A DNA stretch of 26,702 nucleotides. It comes from an uncultured bacterium. GTDB lineage: Bacteria > Patescibacteriota > Minisyncoccia > Phycocordibacterales > GWA1-40-21. Positions within the stretch are counted from its first letter, which is position 1. Each line of letters starts with the position of its first letter. The stretch spans positions 1 to 26,702 of the forward strand of contig CAIPUJ010000096.1 of assembly GCA_903868205.1 (NCBI GenBank), given 5' to 3'. Below the pieces are notes generated by a model that was not told where the DNA came from, ran no database searches, and saw nothing but the letters and a program-made list of their open reading frames with translations. Below, one piece after another: positions 7,464 to 12,413 of the stretch. A program made the translations under genes and the position numbers.

Positions 7464-7669
7464 ATGGAGACGTGTCAGAGTGTTGATTTGAGAATGCTTG
7501 CAGCAAATCAAAGACGGAGCGCGACGGTGCGAGTTGAAATTTGGGTGAGGGACCCAAATGAAAGACCTTGAACGTTTTGTAATCAAAATGTGAAAGGTGT
7601 ACTGTTCCTGTAAGGAAGGGGTCGCAAGATTTTTTAGCAGAAAAATATTTGTGACCTAATGTGCTTCTT
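7464..7669 (+). pseudogene. Broken tRNA-Ser copy split in the D-loop by a structured insert
   Basis: ATGGAGACGTGTCAGAGTG at 7464-7482 is identical to 7724-7742, the start of the intact tRNA-Ser. CTAATGTGCTTCTT at 7656-7669 is identical to 7745-7758 in the same gene. In the intact gene these blocks are separated by 2 nt; here they are separated by 173 nt. After the second block only an anticodon-stem-like AGAAG remains; the variable arm, T arm and 3' acceptor strand are absent. The copy cannot make a normal tRNA unless the insert were spliced and the missing half supplied, so I call it a pseudogene. Confidence 0.65.
7483..7655 (+). repeat. Structured repeat, copy 3, a chain of hairpins inside the tRNA-Ser remnant
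   Basis: Six hairpins follow one another: TTGATTTG/CAAATCAA (7483-7511); GCGC-GACG-GTGC (7519-7530) preceded by GGA and followed by GAG; ATTTGGGT/ACCCAAAT (7539-7559); ACGTTTTG/CAAAATGT, extended by CCTT/AAGG; TTCC/GGAA; and GGTCGCAAG/TTTGTGACC around a TTTTTT/GAAAAA stem (7620-7656). The second and last hairpins match copies 2 and 4. G-U pairs occur only when read on the plus strand, so this is the likely RNA sense. Confidence 0.6.
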
Positions 7670-7711
7670 CAAAAAAGAAGCGGCGGCTTAGTTATCAAAC
7701 AAAAGTATCGG

Positions 7712-7717
7712 TATAAT
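7712..7717 (+). promoter_or_regulatory. -10 box of tRNA-Ser
   Basis: TATAAT ends 8 nt before the first base of the mature tRNA, so the primary transcript should start at or next to the mature 5' end. Confidence 0.6.
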
Positions 7718-7725
7718 TGAATAAT

Positions 7726-7812
7726 GGAGACGTGTCAGAGTGGTCTAATGTGCTTCTTTGCTAAAGAAGTGGGGTGTAAAAGCTCCCGCTGGTTCGAATC
7801 CAGCCGTCTCCG
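7726..7812 (+). tRNA. tRNA-Ser, anticodon GCU
   Basis: This is an 87-nt class II tRNA. The acceptor pairs GGAGACG with CGTCTCC and the discriminator is G. The anticodon stem CTTCT/AGAAG encloses loop TTGCTAA, so the anticodon is GCT, which reads AGC and AGU. A long variable arm (GGGG paired with CTCC) and the T arm GCTGG/CCAGC with TTCGAAT are present. CCA is not encoded. A broken copy lies about 260 bp upstream. The pilin-like gene starts 15 nt downstream and may be cotranscribed. Confidence 0.92.
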
Positions 7813-7827
7813 CATAGTTATATTATT

Positions 7828-8586
7828 ATGTTTTTAAAATTTAGAAAACTTTATAATAAAGGTTTTACTCTTATAGAGCTTTTGGTAGTTATCTCTATTA
7901 TTGCGATGCTTTCTTCCATTGTTATTTCATCACTCGGAGATGCCAGAAAAAGAGCTATGGATACTGCAACTTTAGAATCTGTGAGACAGGTGAAAACCGC
8001 CTTGAATCTTTATTCTACAGATTATGGTGGTTTTCCACCATCAATAGAAGAGCCCGTTACAAAGAAGTATATTAATTCTGTGCTTTCGAGTATCATGTAT
8101 AGCCCAATGAAGGCGGACGGTGTTACTCCTTGTGATATGGGTTTGTGTTCGACATATGATTTGAAAGTCGTCTCTAACGGCGGTTCAGGTGGTAGTAGTT
8201 CTTCTGGTAATAAGGTTTTGGGTGCTACCTGTGTCTCTAATTCAGAATGCGCTGATGGATATTGTCAGACAAGATTTAATCCTCACTCATGTACTGATGG
8301 AAGCACGAATTCTAACTGTAGTACAAACATAGAGTGTCGTTCTGGTTTTTGTTACCAGAATGCGTTTTGTTCTGGTACTGGTGCTATGGGTGACTCATGT
8401 CAGGTACACGCTGATTGTTTGTCCGGTATTTGTCAAGATAGTTTTTGCGCATGTACATCATCTGATTGCGAGCCGTTTAGGTGTAGTGGTTGGGGGGTAT
8501 GCACAGATGGTAATTTTGGTTCTGTTTGTGGGGATGATTTCGAGTGTAACTCACCACTCACTTGTGATGGTATGAATTGTTATTAA
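7828..8586 (+). CDS. Type IV pilin-like protein with cysteine-rich repeat tail
   Basis: The product has 252 residues. A short basic leader MFLKFRKLYNKG precedes the class III prepilin motif FTLIELLVVISIIAML, with Glu at +5, so PilD should cleave and methylate it. A pilin stalk helix and a GspG-like start (TATLESVRQVKTALNLYSTDYGGFPPS) follow to about residue 115. A Gly/Ser linker then leads to about 120 residues with some 20 cysteines in repeats of the type G-x(2)-C-x(5)-C-x(2)-G-x-C (GATCVSNSECADGYC, GDSCQVHADCLSGIC), which resemble EB or Dickkopf-like disulfide modules. It may act as a pilus-tip adhesin; that is inferred. No terminator separates it from the convergent comF. Confidence 0.85.
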   Translation: MFLKFRKLYNKGFTLIELLVVISIIAMLSSIVISSLGDARKRAMDTATLESVRQVKTALNLYSTDYGGFPPSIEEPVTKKYINSVLSSIMYSPMKADGVTPCDMGLCSTYDLKVVSNGGSGGSSSSGNKVLGATCVSNSECADGYCQTRFNPHSCTDGSTNSNCSTNIECRSGFCYQNAFCSGTGAMGDSCQVHADCLSGICQDSFCACTSSDCEPFRCSGWGVCTDGNFGSVCGDDFECNSPLTCDGMNCY

Positions 8587-8593
8587 TTATTAA

Positions 8594-9244
8594 TTAATGC
8601 CCCAAAGCAAATCCTAATACCTTTTTTGCTCCAGCTTTTTTAAGTGCTCTGGTAGCCTCTTTCATCGTGGCTCCTGTGGTTATTACGTCATCTATTAATA
8701 TAATATTTTTACCTTTTATTTTTTCTGGATCAGCCAAAAAACAACCTTCCAAATTTTTTAATCTTTGGGTTTTGTTTTTGGTTTTAGATTGATGCCCTGT
8801 TTCTTTTATCTTTTTCAAAGATTTAAAGTCTATAAAAAAGTTTTTTCCTTCATCGATTTTTATTAATTCTTTCACCACGAGATCGCATTGGTTATATCCT
8901 CTTTCTTTTAAACTTTGTTTACTTGTAGGTATTGGTATAAGAATAGGGGAGTGAAAATTATTAAAAAGTATTTCGTCACTAATTTCTTCTAATATAAATT
9001 CATATAAGGCTAATGTGAAATTTTCTAAAATTCTCTTGTTTTTATTATACTTTATTTCCCATATGGCTTGTCTTACTATTTTGTCTTTATATTGAAATAG
9101 GGCTTTAAATTTAGGGTTGTTTGTTTCATTTGCTTTAGGTAATTGATTTTCTATAAAAGACAAACTTAAATTTTCTATTCTGAGCACACTTTCTTCCTTT
9201 GGTAGGATTATCGATAATAAGGTTTCAAATATTTTTCTTAGCAT
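8594..9244 (-). CDS. comF: ComF-family phosphoribosyltransferase-like protein (DNA uptake)
   Basis: ComF proteins are needed for natural transformation and act in the cytoplasm with the machinery that brings in single-stranded DNA. The product has 216 residues. The PRPP-binding signature IILIDDVITTGATMKEA is at about 181-197. The family blocks IPIPTSKQSLKERGYNQ (about 103-119) and TGHQSKTKNKTQRLKNLEG (about 149-167) precede it. The N-terminal zinc ribbon typical of longer ComF proteins is absent; there are no CxxC pairs. Its gene is divergent from pilM and shares a short promoter region with it, which supports a joint role with the pilus in DNA uptake. The start is supported by an extended -10 box ending 7 nt upstream. 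Confidence 0.88.
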   Translation of the reverse strand: MLRKIFETLLSIILPKEESVLRIENLSLSFIENQLPKANETNNPKFKALFQYKDKIVRQAIWEIKYNKNKRILENFTLALYEFILEEISDEILFNNFHSPILIPIPTSKQSLKERGYNQCDLVVKELIKIDEGKNFFIDFKSLKKIKETGHQSKTKNKTQRLKNLEGCFLADPEKIKGKNIILIDDVITTGATMKEATRALKKAGAKKVLGFALGH

Positions 9245-9251
9245 TTGAGCT

Positions 9252-9274
9252 ATTTTATCACATTGTGATATAAT
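9252..9274. promoter_or_regulatory. Back-to-back extended -10 promoters of comF and pilM
   Basis: TGATAAAAT on the minus strand (9252-9260) drives comF with a 7-nt gap to its ATG. TGATATAAT on the plus strand (9266-9274) points to the pilM leader element, with a predicted start near 9281. Together they form the palindrome ATCACA-T-TGTGAT, which could also be an operator. Confidence 0.6.
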
Positions 9275-9286
9275 ATTAGAAAGTTA

Positions 9287-9429
9287 ACCCATTAAAGTTT
9301 TTGCCAATGTTTGTTAAAAATTTAAATTTTAAAATGATTAGCTTTATAACTTATAATACAGATAATATGTTTGCTCTTAAAAAGTCGAAACAAACAATTT
9401 TTATTGGCAAAAATTTTCTAGGGTAAATT
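9287..9429 (+). promoter_or_regulatory. Leader element copy A: inverted-repeat structure before pilM
   Basis: The left arm holds ACCC (9287-9290), TTTTTGCCAAT (9298-9308) and GTTTGTT (9309-9315). The right arm holds their complements AACAAAC (9389-9395), ATTGGCAAAAA (9403-9413) and GGGT (9421-9424), giving three helices split by internal loops around a 73-nt loop. The right arm ends 5 nt before the pilM ATG. A second copy with an identical 36-nt left end lies before a minor pilin gene at 20774. The loop contains TATAAT at 9352-9357. Confidence 0.75.
9367..9426 (+). CDS. Possible 19-residue leader peptide before pilM
   Basis: The ATG at 9367 opens MFALKKSKQTIFIGKNFLG and stops with TAA 3 nt before the pilM ATG, an arrangement suited to translational coupling. 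A TATAAT box ends 9 nt upstream. The block SKQTIF-I/V-GKNF is repeated in the same frame in element copy B (20864 onwards), with Ser TCG/TCT synonymous and Ile/Val conservative. The match may instead only reflect conservation of the RNA or DNA arm. Confidence 0.35.
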   Translation: MFALKKSKQTIFIGKNFLG

Positions 9430-10548
9430 ATGGATAATCCATTTAAAAATATTTTTAGTTCATTTTTTGCAACAAAAGAATCTAGTGTTCTCGGTGTTGA
9501 TATTGGCCCATCATCTATAAAAGTTGTTCAACTGAAAAAGAAGGGGGGTAGGGCTGTACTTGAAACTTACGGAGAGCTTGTCCTTGGTCCTTATGCTGGA
9601 ACTGACAGTGGAAGGTCTACAGTACTTGGTACAGACAAACTAACAGAAGCGTTGAAGGATTTATTAAAAGAGGCAAACACCACTACTTTAAATGCTGGTA
9701 TGTCTATTCCGATTGGTTCAAGTATGATTACTTTTATCAAACTTCCAACAACAGACGAAAAACAACTTGCAGAAATGGTTCCTATAGAGGCAAGAAAATA
9801 TATTCCAGTTTCTATATCTGAAGTAAGTATAGATTATTGGCCAATACCGAAAGATGATTCTTCTGTATCAGAATTTCAAAACGGAGAGAAAAAAGAAGTA
9901 AGTAAAGAAACAGAAGTTTTGCTTGTTGTTATACACAATGATGCTGTAAATAAAAATAAAGATATACAGAAGGCGGTTGGTCTAGAAAATGTTTTTTCCG
10001 AAATAGAAATTTTTAGTTGTATGAGAGCTGCACTAGATCCAGGCATTGCTCCGCAGATGATTATCGATTTTGGTTCAAGTTCCACGAAAGCCTTTATTGT
10101 AGAAAGGGGAGTTCTCAGATCTTCTCATGTTATCAATCGTGGTTCTCAAGATATTACATTGGCGATTTCAAAATCTATGAGCATTTCTTTTGAAGAAGCA
10201 GAAAAAATAAAAAGAATACAAGGTATAGTAGGCAAAACAGGCCAAGACGGTGTTGCAGAAGTTTCTTCTACCACTGTTGACTATATTTTAGCTGAAATAG
10301 GTAGAGTGGTTATGGGATATTATAAGAAAAATGGAAAGAAAGTTAGCAAGATTATTCTTACTGGTGGAGGTGCCTTGCTAAAGGGTCTTAGAGAAAAGGC
10401 CGCTCTGGCTTTTGAGACTCCAGTAGAAGTTGCGAATCCATTTGCAAAAGTAGAGTACCCAGCCTTTCTAGAAGAGGTTTTGAAAAATTCAGGACCAGAA
10501 TTTGCAGTTGCTATAGGTTTAGCTATCAGAAAACTACAAGAAATATAA
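9430..10548 (+). CDS. pilM: Type IV pilus assembly protein PilM
   Basis: PilM is a cytoplasmic actin-like protein that binds ATP and the N-terminal tail of PilN, linking the inner-membrane platform to the pilus motor. The product has 372 residues, near the usual 350. The phosphate-1 motif VLGVDIGPSSIKVVQLKK is at about 20-38. The family block LPTTDEKQLAEMVPIEARKYIP is at about 113-134, the second phosphate motif MIIDFGSSSTKAFI at about 203-216, and the adenosine motif IILTGGGALLKGL at about 314-326. It is the first gene of the pilus operon and is preceded by leader element copy A. A long hairpin separates it from pilN. Confidence 0.95.
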   Translation: MDNPFKNIFSSFFATKESSVLGVDIGPSSIKVVQLKKKGGRAVLETYGELVLGPYAGTDSGRSTVLGTDKLTEALKDLLKEANTTTLNAGMSIPIGSSMITFIKLPTTDEKQLAEMVPIEARKYIPVSISEVSIDYWPIPKDDSSVSEFQNGEKKEVSKETEVLLVVIHNDAVNKNKDIQKAVGLENVFSEIEIFSCMRAALDPGIAPQMIIDFGSSSTKAFIVERGVLRSSHVINRGSQDITLAISKSMSISFEEAEKIKRIQGIVGKTGQDGVAEVSSTTVDYILAEIGRVVMGYYKKNGKKVSKIILTGGGALLKGLREKAALAFETPVEVANPFAKVEYPAFLEEVLKNSGPEFAVAIGLAIRKLQEI

Positions 10549-10549
10549 G

Positions 10550-10673
10550 CCCGGTAGTAGATTTTGGTATCATATAAAATATTCAGGTTTTAAACTTTAT
10601 GTTTTCTATCTTAAGTACGCTTAATTAACATAAGCACAATGTTACAAAAACAATACCAAAATTCACTACCGGG
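10550..10673 (+). repeat. Long inverted repeat between pilM and pilN
   Basis: The left arm (10550-10570) is CCCGGTAGT, AG, ATTTTGGTAT and the right arm (10653-10673) is ATACCAAAAT, TC, ACTACCGGG. All but one of 21 positions pair, counting one G-U. The 82-nt loop contains nested arms TTATGTT/AACATAA and TTAAG-TACG-CTTAA. It begins just after the pilM stop and is not followed directly by a T tract. It could be an RNA processing or attenuation structure or an invertible or mobile DNA remnant. Confidence 0.7.
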
Positions 10674-10715
10674 TAATCCACAGTTTTTTGTTGATGTATT
10701 ATTTTTTATTTGATG

Positions 10716-10721
10716 TATAAT
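10716..10721 (+). promoter_or_regulatory. -10 box before pilN
   Basis: TATAAT, preceded directly by TG, ends 10 nt before the pilN ATG. AGGA lies immediately before the ATG, too close for a usual Shine-Dalgarno. pilN onwards may thus have its own promoter beyond the hairpin. Confidence 0.5.
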
Positions 10722-10731
10722 ATTATTAGGA

Positions 10732-11343
10732 ATGGAAACTAAATTTCAAACATCTTTTATACCAAAGAAACCAGTCGTAGAGGAACGAAGAAATAATTCT
10801 AGTATTAGTTTATTTCTTTTGCTTTCTATTATCGTATTTTTGGTTTCTCTTGGTCTTGGTGGATGGATTTTTATTCAAAAAGATTTATTGATAAAAAATA
10901 TACAATCAGCTCAAGCTGTTATAAAGCAAAATCAAGGGGCTTTCGAGCTTGATACTATAGAGAGTATGATCCGCCTCGATTCTAGGATTAAAATAGCCAA
11001 AGGTCTTTTGGAAAGTCACACCTCGATTTCTCCAATTTTTAGTTTCTTAGAAGATAAAACATTGAAGAGCGTAAGATTTAAAACTTTTGCTTTTTCTGGT
11101 ACTGGTAAAGACGAAAGCGGTGCTACTTCAATAAAGGTTACAATGACTGGTCAGGCTAGAGATTTTAAGACAATCGCCTTACAGGCAGAAGAGTTTGGTA
11201 ATGTAAATTATAGAAACATTATCAAGAATCCTGTTTTTTCTGATTTAAATCTTACTTCTGATGGAAGTGTGTCGTTTTCTGCTTCGATGTTTGTTGTACC
11301 TGGTTTTTTGTCTTATTCAAAAAAAATAGTAGGCAATCAATAA
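10732..11343 (+). CDS. pilN: Type IV pilus assembly protein PilN-like
   Basis: PilN is a bitopic inner-membrane protein; its short cytoplasmic tail binds PilM and its periplasmic-side ferredoxin-like domain pairs with PilO. The product has 203 residues. A cytoplasmic tail (about 1-25), a transmembrane helix (about 26-48), a coiled-coil segment (about 50-90) and a ferredoxin-like domain follow. That domain includes SPIFSFLEDKTLKSVRF and later IKVTMTGQARDFKTIALQAE, which matches the PilN fold pattern. The classic INLLP tail motif that docks into PilM is not evident, so the interaction may differ. Assignment rests on topology, domain pattern and position between pilM and pilO. pilO begins 1 nt after its stop. 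Confidence 0.8.
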   Translation: METKFQTSFIPKKPVVEERRNNSSISLFLLLSIIVFLVSLGLGGWIFIQKDLLIKNIQSAQAVIKQNQGAFELDTIESMIRLDSRIKIAKGLLESHTSISPIFSFLEDKTLKSVRFKTFAFSGTGKDESGATSIKVTMTGQARDFKTIALQAEEFGNVNYRNIIKNPVFSDLNLTSDGSVSFSASMFVVPGFLSYSKKIVGNQ

Positions 11344-11344
11344 T

Positions 11345-11917
11345 ATGAATTTTATATTACCATTAATTTTAATACTTTCTTCAATCGGAATATTTTTTGG
11401 GTATGTTGACCCAAATTATAAGGGGAGTGGTGTTGTTGTTGAGAGTAATTTGAAAACTTATGGTATTAAACCACTTCAGGATGAGTATACAAAATACCAG
11501 GATGCTGCAAACAATTCTACAAAAGTTGTTGATAATAGAATAAGACTGACAGATAAAAATAATAAAATAAAAGAAATAGATAAAAGCAAGCTTTTGAAAT
11601 TACTCCCAAACAATATAGACAATGTTAAGCTTATTTTAGAAATTACAGACATCGCAGCTAAGAGAAACCTGTCTTTGAAGGGTATTTCTATTAGTGGTTC
11701 TACAAAAACAACAGAGGCTATTGGTCCAGACAACACACCCTATGGTACTTTAAATTTAAAGTTTTCAGTAAATACCACCTATGAAACTTTTCTAATCTTA
11801 CTTAATGACTTGGAGACAAATTTAAGACTTATAGATATTACTGATATTGGTTTTTCGTCTACAGATACAGGTTTTTATGATTTCAGCGTTAGCTTAAATA
11901 CGTATTGGTTAAAATAA
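11345..11917 (+). CDS. pilO: Type IV pilus assembly protein PilO-like
   Basis: PilO dimerises with PilN and helps align the inner-membrane platform with the pilus. The product has 190 residues: an N-terminal membrane helix (about 1-19), a coiled-coil region (about 35-80, with LQDEYTKYQDAANNSTKVVD), and a C-terminal ferredoxin-like domain. The latter includes LLPNNIDNVKLILEITDIAAKRNLSLKGI broken over about 83-112 and then FSVNTTYETFLILLNDLETNLRLIDI at about 138-163, a pattern shared by PilO and GspM relatives. It is packed between pilN (1-nt gap) and the PilP-position gene (5-nt gap), so all three are probably cotranscribed. Sequence similarity alone would be weak; order and topology carry the call. 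Confidence 0.8.
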   Translation: MNFILPLILILSSIGIFFGYVDPNYKGSGVVVESNLKTYGIKPLQDEYTKYQDAANNSTKVVDNRIRLTDKNNKIKEIDKSKLLKLLPNNIDNVKLILEITDIAAKRNLSLKGISISGSTKTTEAIGPDNTPYGTLNLKFSVNTTYETFLILLNDLETNLRLIDITDIGFSSTDTGFYDFSVSLNTYWLK

Positions 11918-11922
11918 CAATT

Positions 11923-12363
11923 ATGAATAAAAAGAATCAAATTTTAACAGTAATAATAGTTGTGATCGTTGGTTTTGTCGTGTTCGTTTATTTCAAAAAT
12001 AGCTCAAAAGATAATTCTGGTTCTACTATTGTAGCTGAGCAAAGAGTCGCTGAATTTGCTGGTGCAAGAGAAATTCTTTCTCTTTTAAATAAAATGGCTA
12101 ATGTTAAGCTAGATGATTCAATATTTAATGATGGTAGTTTTATTTCTTTAAAAGATACAACTGTTATATTAGTAGCCCAACCTATCAATAGAGATAACCC
12201 ATTCGCTCCAATTGGTACAGATGGACCAGTGTCTAGCCAATCTCCCGTAGTTTCTCCATCTACAAGATCTCAATCTGGCGTAACACCAACGGTTTCTCCA
12301 GCAGTAAAAACCCAAGCGGTACCTACACCTTTTGGTGGTGGTATGGATGTACCACAAAGGTAG
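11923..12363 (+). CDS. PilP-position pilus protein, single-pass with proline/serine tail
   Basis: The product has 146 residues from ATG 11923; an in-frame upstream TTG at 11905 overlaps the pilO end and is less likely. A transmembrane helix covers about 7-24. A short helical region (AEFAGAREILSLLNKMANVKLDDSIF) leads to a strand-like segment, then the motif PINRDNPFAPIG. The R-x-NPF-xP type motif is typical of PilP-like proteins and of their counterparts that follow pilO. The last 40 residues are rich in Pro, Ser, Thr and Val and are probably disordered. It may complete a PilN-PilO-PilP subcomplex. It lacks a lipoprotein signal, which fits a cell without a classical outer membrane; that point is inferred. 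Confidence 0.65.
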   Translation: MNKKNQILTVIIVVIVGFVVFVYFKNSSKDNSGSTIVAEQRVAEFAGAREILSLLNKMANVKLDDSIFNDGSFISLKDTTVILVAQPINRDNPFAPIGTDGPVSSQSPVVSPSTRSQSGVTPTVSPAVKTQAVPTPFGGGMDVPQR

Positions 12364-12394
12364 TTTAAGTTTTTTGAGATGGAATACATCAGTT

Positions 12395-12408
12395 AAAATG
12401 ATCATTTT
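12395..12408. promoter_or_regulatory. Perfect palindrome before pilB
   Basis: AAAATGATCATTTT is a 14-bp perfect palindrome ending 5 nt before the pilB ATG. It could be an operator or a small hairpin that affects translation of pilB. TAAAAT within it could also serve as a -10 box. Confidence 0.35.
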
Positions 12409-12413
12409 TAAAT

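Larger units (their letters stand above)
7402..7725. other. Intergenic region holding the tRNA-Ser remnant and structured insert
   Basis: There is no credible protein gene. The region contains the promoter of the minus-strand exported protein, the split tRNA-Ser remnant with its 173-nt hairpin-rich insert, and the tRNA-Ser promoter. Confidence 0.7.

Noticed and set aside
7483..7655. Insert in the tRNA-Ser copy as a self-splicing intron
   Set aside because: The site is the D-loop, not the anticodon loop; the tRNA 3' half is missing; and I see no group I or II core sequences. An inserted structured repeat explains it better.
10647..10661. 15-nt match (AAAACAATACCAAAA) to the complement of 26655-26669
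   Set aside because: In AT-rich DNA of this length one match of this size between strands is not surprising, and the flanks do not extend it.
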